Source: Lepidostoma basale (Eukaryota > Arthropoda > Insecta > Trichoptera > Lepidostomatidae). From it: a stretch of 64,000 nucleotides of DNA. The notes under the pieces are model-generated. The model was not told the origin of the DNA. It was given only the letters and a program-made list of their open reading frames with translations, and did not search any database. This document shows, piece by piece, positions 29,701 through 40,904 of this stretch; position 1 is the stretch's first letter; the number at the start of each line of letters is the position of its first letter. The translations under genes were made by a program, and so were the position numbers. Where the stretch lies: the NCBI GenBank assembly GCA_022606425.2, contig JAHDVF020001594.1, forward strand, positions 79,501-143,500, read 5' to 3'.

Positions 29701-29796
29701 ATAAGAGGAAATCGAGAATATGAATACGAAAGCATTTTATTAAAATAAGATTTTTCAAATATTTTTCTATAACATTTACTAGCGTATGTAAAAAAC

Positions 29797-30062
29797 TCTC
29801 CGAGATCGTGTCCGTAACGTAGACATAAGAAATACAAGAGGTTATCGTTCAATGGACGAAGAAAAAGATACTGGAGGGACCATGTAGCCCGAATGGATGG
29901 TGGCAAACTTGCATATACAGCCGCTTATGAAATCCCCTTCCGGACACCACCCACCTGGAAGACCGCCTAAGAGTGGACAGCTGGTCCTCATCATCCGAAG
30001 AGACATAATTTCTGTGTCACAGATCGTCAGATTTATTAAAAGAAGAAGAAGAAGAAGATTTA
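29797..30062 (+). mobile_element. LINE-C 3' end
   Basis: Starts at AAAACTCTCCGAGATC, then RYWRDHVARMDGGKLAYTAA in frame, a shifted PPGRPPKSGQLVLI region and a tail of AGAAGAAGAAGAAGA. Compared with 56650-57266 it has a frameshift after AAYEIPF. Inactive. Confidence 0.8.
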
Positions 30063-30301
30063 CTAGCGCCCTAGCAAAGCGATATATGTCACTAAAAATA
30101 AAATTAATGTTAATTCATTAAAACAGAGTTTTCATCAATATTTAATATCTTATAAATAAATATACCCTTTTACTGGGGTAGATGTGTACGTTCCAGATAT
30201 AAACATTATAAATATATACTCGTTCGTTTGGTACATTAACTAATTGAGTAATCAAATCACGCTTTATTCTCAATTCTTGATATCTATTATACATATTTAA
30301 A

Positions 30302-30770
30302 AAAGGTCTCTTCGAATGGGTAGGTAGAATGAATGGACAACCAGTTCTTTGATATTCTGCTTTCGGTTATTCTACATTCATTCATTAATTTAACATTCAC
30401 GTGCCCGACATTTATTACTTGGTTTATTTTTTCATGCTACGTTTTTCTCGGTATTACATTATTTCTAGTTCCGTTTACATCATTTACGTATACTTTCTTT
30501 ACCATTATTTTTTTCATTCATTGTACCTACGTATCCAAACCATCTAAATCCTCCTTTTTTTATATTGTTCATAACACTTTCGCACCGCATTTACTTTTAT
30601 TTGCATTTGACACTCTATCATATATAGATTAACTACACATTCATCTCAAAGGATTTCATTTCTACTGTATTTATTCTACTTTCATCCTCCTTTTCCCAGT
30701 TACATGTTCCACATCCTATCGTTATGGGTCCCATCGTTATGGGTACAGGAACACCATTGTGCACTTAATT
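30302..30770 (-). mobile_element. LINE-A fragment
   Basis: TCTTCGAATGGGTAGGTAGA to AACACCATTGTGCACTT covers the C-terminus back to the VHNGV block. It lacks the CCCC half of the hairpin and has no obvious tail. A tandem doubling of CGTTATGGGTCCCAT occurs near 30718-30745. Confidence 0.7.
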
Positions 30771-30779
30771 ATTACCTCA

Positions 30780-31400
30780 ACAAAACATTTACACAATCAT
30801 CGATTTCATCCTATTACTCCTGTGAATTTCATTATTATTTATCCTATTTAATTTTCTACCTTTGAAACAGAGTAACTAGTATCAGTTAAAAATATTCATT
30901 GTGCAAAGCCATTTTAATTTTTATAATATTTATTTTAAGCATTGCAGTTATATAATATACATTATTAATGTGGGACATGACGTTAATATGTATTGTACGA
31001 ATGTAAACTCGAGGTGTTCTGTATTTATTTTGATATTAGAAAGGTGTAATCTTCAGCTATCAATCTTTGGATTTTGGCTGAAAATTACGGTTCCTTTCAA
31101 AAATAACTCGATGGCAACAAGCAGAAAAATACGTGCATTCTTTATTTTGTAAAGTTTGAGAAAGTCATTTAATTATACACAATTTCGTGCCGTTATTTCG
31201 AAATAAAGATATAGTATAAATTTTACATTTTAGACCGCTTTATTTTAATAACGAGTAAAGTAATATTTCAGTTTTTTGTATTTACGATGCATGCAACTGA
31301 CAAATAATATAGTGAGATGTTATAACTTATATATAATTTAGATCTTTCGTAGAATAAAACTCAGAATACAAAGCAAAATGAATAGGATTGAGGCAGGCAA
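30780..31400. other. AT-rich sequence, nothing recognised
   Basis: The 83-codon frame at 30901-31152 has no recognised domain or context. Confidence 0.35.
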
Positions 31401-31560
31401 CAAATTGTGCCCATAAAGTTTTCATCGCAAACAAAATCCTATCAAAAAATCTAATATGACAGTGCACAATGGTGTTCTTCTTTCGACCCTTATGTATGGA
31501 AGTATTTAATTTAACGGCAAAATAAAAATGAAAGTAGAATAAGTGCACTAATTAGACAAA
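31385..31560 (+). mobile_element. LINE-A internal fragment (VHNGV block)
   Basis: GAGGCAGGCAACAAATTGTG, AGTTTTCATCGCAAACAAAA and ACAGTGCACAATGGTGTTCT encode the AGNKV-GAL-VIANK and VHNGVL stretch. It stops after ESRISAL. Confidence 0.7.
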
Positions 31561-31597
31561 TTTGTGGTTAATCTGTATATTTACAATACAATACAAA

Positions 31598-31950
31598 CTA
31601 TCACGCCGTTTCTCCGCAGGGGTAGGCAGAGAGAATGGACTGTCACACTACTCTATTCTGGCAAACCTCTCTAGCTTCCTCCACATTCATACAACGAGTC
31701 ATTCACGCACGTCGATTTCTCCGACTTCTAACATAACCAAACTTTAAAATTTGATTAATTTGGTCATGCCATGTTTTCCTCGGTCTGCCTCGACTCCGTA
31801 CCCCATTTACATCATTAACGTATACTTTCTTAACCATTCTTTCTACATCCATGCGTTCCATATGTCCGAACCAACCCAGCGATCCTTTCATAATTTTGTT
31901 CATAATACCTTCTTCCGCTCTACATTCCTTTCTTATATCTGTATATTTTA
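31598..31950 (-). mobile_element. LINE-A 3' end, TTTG subfamily, long open frame
   Basis: The minus-strand frame includes IRKECRAEEGIMNKIMKGSL, GWFGHMERMDVERMVKKVYV, NDVNGVRSRGRPRKTWHDQI and NQILKFGYVRSRRNRRA. Then a frameshift occurs, with a C-terminal MNVEEAREVCQNRVV in another frame. The hairpin variant TCTCCGCAGGGG is present. The tail is short (AATACAATACAAAC). Confidence 0.82.
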
Positions 31951-31984
31951 AAATGTAAAATGCAAATAAAAAATTAATGATGTT

Positions 31985-32265
31985 TTGAACAAAATAACGA
32001 AATTGTTTGAACTCATGGAAAGAATGAATGAAGACAGAATGGTGACGAGTATGTAAACGACGCGAACGGAGCTTGATATAGAAGTAGACGGAGAAAAATG
32101 TGCACAATATATTGTATATACATTTTCGGTAGCGTATAAAATCGACGTGCGTGCATGATACGATGTATTAATTCAGAGGACCCGAGCAGGAGAGAACAAT
32201 GTGGCGGTACATTCTTTCTGCCTACCCCTCCAGCGAGACGGCGGGATGGTTAGTTTGTTAGTTTA
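31985..32265 (+). mobile_element. LINE-A 3' end facing away from the preceding copy
   Basis: TTGAACAAAATAACGAAATT, CTCATGGAAAGAATGAATGA, then degenerate blocks to CGGTACATTCTTTCTGCCTA and a GTTAGTTTGTTAGTTT tail. With 31598-31950 it forms a head-to-head pair of LINE-A 3' ends. Confidence 0.7.
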
Positions 32266-32269
32266 AAAA

Positions 32270-33360
32270 TAGTGTTTTCACTATCATACTTATTATTTTA
32301 TTCATCGAGCGGTTTTATCATAGAGCGGTTTATCATTAGTAACTATCAAGGACGTGTATAGTAAATTGGAAGAAAAGAATATATATTTCAAATCATTGGA
32401 AATTCTAAGTAGAATTTAATGATATGAATGTTGGATCAGCTCAAATTAAAAGTTATAAATAAATAAAGTAAAAGAAGGTTCTCATTTTCATAACCATCAT
32501 AAATAGAATCAATTATTCGCTTGGCACCTGATCCGGGCGACTAAGTTTTAATCATGGACACGACCAGTGTATTACTTCATAATAATAAGCAATTTTCCGA
32601 TCACATTCGAGATTCTATGATTAATTCTTAAGCCATTCATATAAATCCCTGATGGTTAGTCTATAAAAAACTAAGTCAAAAAATCTTTCTTAAATAGGCC
32701 TAATAGACAGTATACCTATAATCTCTTAATAAAGAAACCAAGGTAACTAAGGGAAATATTACATTTTTCATTAAATTATTTTCTCTGAAACATAGGTTAA
32801 GCCATATGTATGTTAGGTTCTATTCATTTGTACCCGTTGCTATGCAGATATTAGTGAAAAGGGGTTTTCGTATCTCGTTACTCTTCATAGATTATATTAT
32901 AGAACGGTCGGAAAATTCGAGGGTGAAATTAGATTCAACCAGAGGGAAAGCAAATTCGAAATCCTCTTACCGGCTAATGCGTAGGGGAGATAATTAACTT
33001 ATATGGATGAAATGTTTAGGTATTGCATAGTATAACACTGAAAATATCATTTTTGACACGAATAAATGTTACATTTTCATTTGAATTCAATGGAAGAATG
33101 ATTTCACTTGGTTGAAAGAAGCATAAAATTACATTACCATTTATTCTGATTTATTATATTAAAATAAAATAAAATATATATATTACATTTTCTTAAAATT
33201 ATTTTATATTATCAATTATCTACAGTGTTAATAAAATGTGTCTCTTTATATTGTATACAAGTTAAAATATTCCACGTTAAAATATATATACTTAATATTT
33301 CTTGTATGGTTGTATGACTTAGTTATCGGTAAAAAAAGGAGTCAATTTATTGAAAAAACT
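32270..33360. other. AT-rich sequence, nothing recognised
   Basis: The 63-codon frame at 32806-32997 has no recognised domain. No shared repeats were noticed. Confidence 0.35.
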
Positions 33361-33361
33361 A

Positions 33362-33405
33362 AGATGACAGTGCACAATGGTGTTCTTCTGTCGACCTACT
33401 ATGTT
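33362..33405 (+). mobile_element. LINE-A scrap (VHNGVL)
   Basis: AAGATGACAGTGCACAATGG and TGTTCTTCTGTCGACC are the VHNGVL block only. Confidence 0.55.
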
Positions 33406-33719
33406 TTAAAATAAAAAGTTATTTTCGTATGGAGCACTTGATATTTGTTGTGACTTTTTTAAAGATAAATATTAAGTGGTGTAAAAACTAATGAAAGTGA
33501 AAATACATTTAAAAAAATGTTTTTACTTTACTATCACGATTCCATTTTTAGGTTCCTTCAAGATGTGTATTGATTGAATTTATTTATTTATTTAGAAGTT
33601 ATTCATATTTAATTATTAAGACTTTATGCATATGATATAAACCAAATTCCATTATTCAATAACATTTCCAAATAATATTTATTATTTAATTGTATCTCAT
33701 ATATCATCTTAAATCATGA

Positions 33720-34464
33720 ATTCAAATCAAATCAAATCAAATCAGTTTATTTCATCAACAGACATTACAAAATTTATTTTTAAGGCATCTATTGAGAACA
33801 GGTAAAATAATATATTATATATAGTATACTACCAGAAACGCATAAGAGATGGTTCAACATTAGGAAGACAGGATACTCTCCAGAATTAAGAGTATTTGCC
33901 CTCTGAACGTACTTTCACTAACATGAAAGACGTCGATCTCCGAGGAGACCGCGTTCAGCAGACTAATTGCTCTTCCCACCGGTGTCACCAGAGGCAGATT
34001 GGTTCTGGCAGCCGGTAGGTAAAACAATCTGTGCTGTCGCTGTCGGAGATATCTATCGGGGACAAAAAGCCGAACACCCTCCAGTACGACCGAGTTCTCG
34101 AAGCATCCCCTAATTAATCTAAAGAAATGGGTAATTAGATGTCCATCTCTTCGAAGCTGTAGAGAATTGGTTCCGAGCATTCCCAAAAGAAATGCCGTGG
34201 GATAGAGCCAAGGATAGCTACCATACTCCCTCATGTAGAGATACCTGAGAAATTTTTTCTGAACCCTCTCCAGCATAATGGAATATCTCGCCTCGTGAGG
34301 ACTCCATATCACAGAACCACTTTCGAGTCTGCTCCGAACCAATGCGTTGTATAGGACTCTGAGCACATTGGGATCCCTGAAAACTCTGCCGGTCCGGACG
34401 ATGAAGCCCAACATCTTCAGTGCAGTGCCACAAATCCTCTCAACATGTGCACGAAAAGTCAGAA
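33720..34464 (-). pseudogene. LINE-F 3' half, longest open RT C-terminus
   Basis: A minus-strand frame of about 200 LINE codons reads LTFRAHVERICGTALKMLGF, IVRTGRVFRDPNVLRVLYNA, LVRSRLESGSVIWSPHEARY, VQKKFLRYLYMREYGSYPWL, then FLLGMLGTNSLQLRRDG, FENSVVLEGVRLFVPDRYLR and ISLLNAVSSEIDVFHVSEST, ending at a stop near 33860. This is the thumb and tail domain of a CR1/jockey-type RT. The noncoding 3' region ends in AAACTGATTTGATTTGATTT (minus strand). Truncated before the YADD. The upstream start in this frame is borrowed from adjoining repeat F1, not from the LINE. Confidence 0.88.
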
Positions 34465-34700
34465 TTGATAACCCACGGTGGGTGAAATCCAGTATTCGTA
34501 TACAAGTATAAGTATACATTCACAAAAAATATATATATATATTTCACCAAATAGGCACAGGAATAATAAGTGTAATTTTAATCAATCAAAATATATGTCA
34601 TAAAAATAATTGTAACACCTGATGATGTCAACATAGGTTGACGAAAAATTTTTTTTGTGATAACTCTAAACATCATTAAACCTCCAAGTCGCAATTTAAA
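34465..34700 (+). mobile_element. Hammerhead element family F1 with 5' module
   Basis: ACCCACGGTGGGTGAAATCC and then a run of about 50 bases identical to 53657-53709 (it includes AGTATTCGTATACAAGTA and TATACATTCACAAAAA) form the 5' module. Then CACCTGATGATGTCAACATA follows, with CTGATGA at 34619-34625, stem II GTCAAC/GTTGAC and GAAA at 34643-34646. After GAAA the sequence becomes AATTTTTTTT, so stem III and the cleavage site are lost. Confidence 0.65.
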
Positions 34701-34861
34701 CAATATGTCGTTTAATTGAAAACATGGATCTAATAAAAAAAAAATTGTATTGTATTGTTCTAACACCAAAATATGTTGTGTTGTGACAAAATTTCACAAT
34801 GAGTTTCACATTAACATACTCGTATGTCAAATGTTTATTTAAAACTAATTAACATCAAGAA

Positions 34862-35135
34862 CAAACAATCACGTTTTCCCTAAAGGGTAGGCTGAGAGAA
34901 TCCTGATCCTGACACACCTCTCTAGCTTTTTCCATATTCATACAACGATATATCATACACGCACTTCGATTCTTTATACATTTATTTTCAAAATCATTAC
35001 ACATCCCATTCATCTTTCCTTTAATAGCTCCTCGAATGTTCCAAGTACCAATCCAGCACTCCACCCTCCTGTGCTCACTCTCGCGGGAAAAGCGATTTGA
35101 TAGGTGGCGGACCCCATCGCCGTTCCTAGGCATTA
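34862..35135 (-). mobile_element. LINE-A mini-element: endonuclease start joined to 3' end
   Basis: The minus-strand frame starts MPRNGDGVRHLSNRFSRESE, continues HRRVECWIGTWNIRGAIKGK (the N-terminal TWN-RG motif of an apurinic-type endonuclease) and then, after NGMCNDFENKCI, jumps to KNRSACMIYRCMNMEKAREV, the LINE-A C-terminus. Nearly all of the endonuclease and RT is deleted. It is the only place in the window where the 5' end of LINE-A can be seen, and it shows that LINE-A belongs to the APE-type elements. Hairpin and tail are eroded. Confidence 0.7.
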
Positions 35136-35377
35136 ATTAACCAGCACAAGTACAATTTTCCTTAAAACTAGTTACATTTCGGGTATTTAACATAAAATAT
35201 TGTAGTTTCTTAGAAGAGGTGGCTTTATTTCAATTTTTATATATATAATATATACAGGTATTATTTTTAAATTATATCGAAAAAATGGTTCATGAGTTGT
35301 ATAATTTATGTACCATCTTAATTTTTTTAACTTAATGGAAATTTCCTTAAAAGAAATTCACTTTTAGATAGTTAGGG

Positions 35378-35560
35378 CTTTAAAACTGTGGAATTCCATA
35401 TTAACGATTTTTTTATGAATTAAAACAATGATTTTTCTACATTTGAGTTTATTTTTTCTGACCTAGTTTACACCTTAAACATCTAGAGAACGATATAAAA
35501 CTGATATTTTTTGGCCTTTAATCTATAAAAAAAATCGTCATGAACTTGTATGCAATACGT
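35378..35560 (-). repeat. Hammerhead element family F4, degenerate
   Basis: TTTAAAACTGTGGAATTCCA, AACGATTTTTTTATGAATTA and ACACCTTAAACATCTAGAGA with AACGATATAAAAC follow the layout of 24440-24735. The GAAAC and CATGTC words are lost. Confidence 0.45.
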
Positions 35561-35699
35561 AATATATAAAAATTCATCGAGATATTTTCAGCTTTTCAGG
35601 TACGTTTGAGATAAGGTGTTTATTTCCCAAATATAACGATATTCAATGAATAAATATGCTCAAGGATTAACGACACGGTTCTGATACATATTTTATTAC

Positions 35700-36030
35700 G
35701 CAGAATAGACCTCGCAAAGTATTGATCGTGGAGGCAGTCCTAGGCCACGCCTTCCGAGCTATCTATAAATAACACTTGTATGCAGCATGCAACGTAGATA
35801 TTAAAACTACATTACCGGGAGCTGGTGTGTGTGCAATTGTCACGGTGTGGGCATTTCCCGGACAAGGGATACCTGTGGTACCATGGTAACCAGACAGGGG
35901 GGAGGATAGCGCGTTGCTATGGCATCTCGTGATGGCGTACATGGCAACCGCTTCACCTCCACCCCCCCTAGACCCCATGTCTAGACATCATATCAAGCCT
36001 ACGCTGTTTGCAGGCCTGCCCGCTAATTGA
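35700..36030. other. GC-rich island without a recognised gene
   Basis: This stretch stands out from AT-rich flanks: TTACCGGGAGCTGGTGTG, a GGTACCATGGTAACC near-palindrome, CAGACAGGGGGGAGGATAGC and CCACCCCCCCTAGACCCC followed by GTCTAGAC. No ORF on either strand is credible as an exon and no repeat partner is visible here. It could be a regulatory or promoter-proximal segment or part of an unseen repeat. Unresolved. Confidence 0.4.
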
Positions 36031-36165
36031 TATTGGAATATGGGGAGTTGAAAATTTGGGGTTCACTACTTTAGAGTGGAAACCTTTGAAAAGGGTGCAG
36101 TGAAATTAGTTTCTGTTTGATTTCACAAAATTAATTGGAACCGTATTAAAAATAAATTTAAAAAC

Positions 36166-36475
36166 TAACTAACCATCACGCAGTCTCCCCGAAGGGGTAG
36201 GCATAATGAATGGACACACTTTAACCGATGCGTCACTCCATCCTTCTCATTCGATGTCCGTCCACAAAATAAATCTTAAAAAAATAATATGAAATACAAT
36301 GATGTAAAATAAAATCACAAAATAAAAATAATATAACACATAATGTTCTTTTAGATGGTGCACATGTTGCCAGCTGGACGATCCGGACTTTTGTGTTTAA
36401 TTAATTTATCGTTCACGTATCCACCGTTCTTTTAAATAACTGTAATGAGGCACTTAAAACAATCCAACTCCAGCA
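36166..36475 (-). mobile_element. SINE-like element sharing the LINE-A 3' end
   Basis: From AACTAACCATCACGCAGTC and CCCCGAAGGGGTAGGCA through TTAACCGATGCGTCACTCCA, a TCCACAAAATAAATCTT block, TTAGATGGTGCACATGTTGC and GGACGATCCGGACTTT to GGCACTTAAAACAATCCAAC. The last ~60 bases of the element (hairpin and TTAG tail) are those of LINE-A. The rest is unrelated to any RT. A ~300-bp non-autonomous unit. The GAGGCTCG / CGTCTCTCGCGG part seen in 47606-47996 is deleted here. Confidence 0.75.
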
Positions 36476-39200
36476 AGAACTTCAAAATGTTATTATTTTA
36501 AATGTATAAAATATAATATATAGATTTTTAATTATAACTTTATCTTGATTAAGACGCAATAAGCATATTTAGCATCAACAATTTTGATTCTATATTAATT
36601 AATAACGCTTAGGTATATGTGTTATTACAAAACCGTTAAAAAATATAATAAAAGTATAATTTTATATTTTATACTACAAATCTGAAAAAATTACTGTATT
36701 AAAAACAAATACGTGTAAAGCAATATGAACGTATATTTATTAAATAATTATAAGTACAGAAGAACATAACTCTTTAAAGAGCAACTATTTACGCTTAATA
36801 TATGTAAGATTGTCAAAGGTCAACGAAACGGTTAAGCATAATTTATCCCGTCAGTTTTATCTTCTAGTAGATGTCATAACTACTACAGAAGCTGTAGGTT
36901 GATCGTTTGAATTTACATTTTTATTAAATTTGTCAACCGCTCGCGAAGAGGCGCCGAGAAATTTATAAAGTGATAAATGCCTTCGACAACTAATAAAACG
37001 CTGAATTATTCGGAACTGATTGAATGTTATTCTACGCAACTTTAAGTTTTGACATTAATGTGCTGGTCGATGATTTGTTGATTTATGACCCCGCATTGTG
37101 TGACTCGGTGTCTCTGCTAATTTGATTATCTTGTGTTGCTATAGGCAATATTTATCCTATTGTTCTATCGCCATTTAGTTTCATATAATCATACTTGATT
37201 TTGTATGTATTTTTAAATGAAAGGTCGGAATTTTTTTATTTTATTTTATATTTTATGAGTGTGACATGTCTAGCTTTGCGCGTTATCGAATGCAAAGAAA
37301 AGCAGGTCACACCTTTTATAAATTAACACAATTGTTCAAGGAGCAAATTAAAACGTGAATTACATTATCTTAATCCATTGAAAACGTAAAAAAGACGATG
37401 CTTAATTCGTTAACGTATCAATTTTTTAAAAGTGAAGCTAAACTGTTTGGTCTGATAGATAAGGGAAAAAATATTTTAAAATTGTATAAATAAAAACCGA
37501 AATTATTATTAAAATTGTAATATTTTTTATAATAAATAGCGTAATAAGATAATAGGAAAAAATAAGAAGAATACCGAAAGAGAAGTCCACTGTCTTCAGC
37601 TAATGCATGACGTAGTGACTTTTAAATAGTTAGATAATGATATTACTTGTAACTTTTTACCAAAATACTTTTATTCATTTTTGATCGTGAAAGAAAGAAA
37701 AAATATATATTTTATTCATCTTGTTTTCCAAAATAATATATAGTTATTCTGGGTGTTTTTTTAACATTTGTACACATATTTTCGTTATTTAAAATATACA
37801 CATTCACAAATTTGATATTTTAATGATACGACAAGCGTAAAGTATATTGTTTATTTCGTCATTAGAATATAAAAAAGAGATTTTATTGTTTTAAAATTCA
37901 TTACATAGACGTTATATTTTTATAACGGCAATAGACCAAAAATCGAAAACTTTCTTCATATTCAAAGTGATTGTGTTTCTTACATCCTGTGAAAATCTTC
38001 AATTATTAGCATTATTTTACAATAATAATACGTAACGTCGATAAAAAACGATAAGAATTCCTATTTTATATAAAATGCATGTATGAAATTGAATAGAATT
38101 CCCAATAAAGGATAATACTGGGTAACAATAAAAAAACTATCAATTAAAGCCTTTAAATTTTCTATTTTTTGTTGTATTCATATTTATCATACTCTGTTAT
38201 TGAAAAAGAGTGATTATTTAAATTTTAGGTTCCTCAAATTAAAATAGAAATTAATGTTATTGAAGCTTAAAATTGAAGAAACAATAAAAATCTCAAAACC
38301 TTTGGAGATGTTTTAGAGGGGAAAATGTGAATCCTATAATTTGCTAAATCAGTAAAAGATTCTGTGATTTTACGTTTTAAGTAATGGTTATAATAAAAAT
38401 ATAAATCGTTTGCATAATGTTTTAATTTAATTATCTGACTGTCATTTCTTCAATCATTAAAAGTTGTTACTCATAAACTAAATCTTAATTAATTCTGAAG
38501 ATTTGTTTAAATCAAATGTACAAAAATATTAATTGTATTAATAATCTAAACAAAAGACTTGTACAAACTTTAAACATAGCCGATTTTTAAGAACACCTAG
38601 TGTATATAGCAGAGGTTCGATTTATAAAAAAATAATTTATTCACTCCACACAATTTTCATGTTAAACATGATATTATGTATATTTTTATCTTAAATTTAT
38701 TCCAATAGGGGCTACTTTGTGAAATTTATACTAAAATACAAAGATTTTTTAATCACTAACATATTAAGCATATTTAATATCAATGTCCCCAGTTAAAAAG
38801 TAATATTAAAATTTAATAATAACGATACGTCATGATAAATCTGCTATATTTGAAAATTTTGAAAATGGTTTATTGCTTAATTAAATTACAATCGACTATC
38901 AATAAGATATTAAATTTACCGGTGTTTTTTTTATATGTTTATTTATGTATAAACTTAGTTGGGGTCAATGCGGACACAGAAAACCTATAAAAGACTGTTA
39001 CTTTCGCAGATTCTTTCCTTGATTGTGTTAATTTACGACCTTGCGATGATCATAAACGATTTGTTTAATTCTTGCGGATATCCGTGAAATTGTCTAGTGT
39101 TGGTTAACGCATATAATTCATATTAATTATTCCTGAGAGTTTTAGATGTTTCCGATAATACAGTTCTCATACGATACAAGAATAAAAACAAACTTAAAGA
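36475..39200. other. Long AT-rich stretch without recognised content
   Basis: I see no ORF, RT fragment or fold-back element here. One possible decayed F2-like piece lies near 37250-37320 (TTTTATGAGTGTGACATGTC, then GCGCGTTATCG-like words). This is the largest TE-poor piece in the window. Confidence 0.4.
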
Positions 39201-39204
39201 TATA

Positions 39205-39385
39205 AAATAATAAAACACTTTGTATTTAACCACGGTATGGTTATTATAATTGATACCAACTTGTTTCGCTTGGACCCAGGCTTCATCGGACCAATATACG
39301 AGTAATAAATACTCTGTATTATCGGCATCAATTATAATAACTATACCGTAATTAAAAACAAAATGTTTTATTACTATTATTTTAT
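39205..39385. ncRNA. Fold-back element with hammerhead-like motif, family F7
   Basis: Outer arms AATAATAAAACACTTTGTAT and its complement near 39358-39378 make a fold-back. On the minus strand CCGATGA (39289-39283) is followed by a stem II of six positions with one mismatch (GCCTGG/CCAAGC), GAAA (39267-39264) and CAAGTTGGTATC, giving a GUA cleavage site with an AC/GU stem III. Stem I can start with AUUG/CAAU. The only core deviation is C for U in the first box. Confidence 0.5.
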
Positions 39386-39493
39386 GTTTTAAATGTCAAC
39401 TTAACATTTTTTATAGAAATTTATTGGTAGAAGTTCATTTTAAATAATAAAATGTTGATACAAAATGTCTTTATTATTATATATTTAGTGTGC

Positions 39494-39600
39494 TTCCACT
39501 TGTGTTAATCGTCGACCGGTTTCGGGAGCTTGATGCCAGATATAACAGAAGATGGCATCAAGCTGCCGAAACCGGTCGACGATAAACACAAGTGGAAGCT
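39494..39600 (+). ncRNA. Fold-back element with hammerhead motif, family F6
   Basis: Arms CCACTTGTGTTAATCGTCGA and its near-complement at 39577-39596 enclose the motif. On the plus strand CAGAAGA (39546-39552) is followed by GGCA-TCAAGC-TGCC (perfect 4-bp stem II), GAAA (39568-39571) and CCGGTC with a GTC site (39575-39577). The single deviation is A for U in the CUGAAGA box. ACCGGT is palindromic, which suits dimer-type stem III pairing. The left arm repeats the stem but lacks the box. Confidence 0.6.
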
Positions 39601-40560
39601 TACAATTTTTGTTTTGTTTTCATAATTTAAAATGTCTAACCATAAAGTGCGTGTGAGTGCTTCATCAGAAAATTTAGAAGAACGATGTGTCTTTGTTTGA
39701 ATTTCCGGAATTAAATATAATAGAATATTGTTTATCTTTATATCATAGTTTGCACTTATTAAAATATCTATCCATTGTGAGTCTTATTTTTTTAATTCGT
39801 ATAGATATTTTTTACTATTCCATAGATTTTAATGGCACTTAAAAAGCTTTTAAATGCCACTTGGTTCATGAAGATATTAAATATATCACAACGACCTTCA
39901 AATAAGAAAACACAATATGTAAAATTTTGTAGCTTACGTGTACATTATGAGACTGAGGTAACCACAGTAACCAAATCGCTAAGATTGTTCTCTGAAAAAA
40001 ATGAGCCGCCGCCGCCTAATGGAGCTTAGAAACATAAGCTTAAAAGCTTTTGTAGAAAAGAATAGGGTCACATTTCAGATTTCTCTCCCGTTCCCACTCC
40101 CTTAACATGCTAAATTATTCAATAATTTGTTTGACTCTTAAGTAACATTTAACAATCTGGTTTATATAAAATAAAAACCAGGAAATATATATTTTTCAAA
40201 TAATATTAAGATCATATAACCCGCATTAACATAATATATATGTGGTATAACTAATGTATTGTTCATAACTCGCCTATTATAATAAATAAGTTATTTTTGT
40301 TTACAAGTTAGCCCCGTGTTATTCGATATTACCCTCCCAAGGAGAAGAAAGACGTCATAAATTTTAACGTTAACAGACAAGTGAAGCCTTGAGCGTGTAC
40401 ATTTTGTTTGCTACGAAATTCAGTAAACAACTCTTTTATTAAATTATGTTTTGCGTTTTAATCTAATAATATTAAAAAGGATGCATTCTTTTTTGGGTTT
40501 CTGCAAAATTTGATAATTTATATGTTCAACTAATATCAGTAACTCTGTGGTGATACTTAA
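39600..40560. other. Unassigned sequence
   Basis: A 65-codon plus-strand frame at 39832-40029 has no recognised domain. No TE signature. Confidence 0.35.
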
Positions 40561-40584
40561 TAACTAATGTATTCTAACTAAAGT

Positions 40585-40900
40585 TAGACTGCGGGTGGCA
40601 CAGATGCGGACGCTGAGGATGATAGCAGGAAAGACTTTTCGAGATAGGGTAAGGAACACGGATATCAGCAAAATCTGCAAGATGAAGGATGTCGTGAGAT
40701 GGGGCAGACAACGCAGAAGATACTGGAATGCGCACGTGCAGAGGATGGACCCCACCAGAATCCCAAGCGCTATGGCGCATCAGATTCCTACCGGCTACCG
40801 TCCCCCCGGAAGACCAGCAAAGAGATGGAGGGATAGCTAGAGAGGCCAGCCTGATAACAGGTTACAGACCAAAGGTCTAAAAGGAGAAGAAGAAGAAGTA
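40585..40900 (+). mobile_element. LINE-C 3' end with an 80-codon frame
   Basis: Reads VAQMRTLRMIAGKTFRDRVR, NTDISKICKMKDVVRWGRQR, RRYWNAHVQRMDPTRIPSAM and PTGYRPPGRPAKRWRDS, then a stop, ending in GGTCTAAAAGGAGAAGAAGA. This is the AGKT-RDRVRN and PPGRP-KRW pattern of LINE-C. Truncated upstream of the palm. Confidence 0.85.
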
Positions 40901-40904
40901 TTCG

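Noticed and set aside
35763..35978. Coding exon in the GC-rich island
   Set aside because: The 71-residue frame has low-complexity Gly/Thr runs and no splice sites or homology that I can name.
36475..39200. Origin, scaffold attachment region or hidden gene
   Set aside because: AT-richness alone is no evidence and no motif cluster or frame supports any of these.
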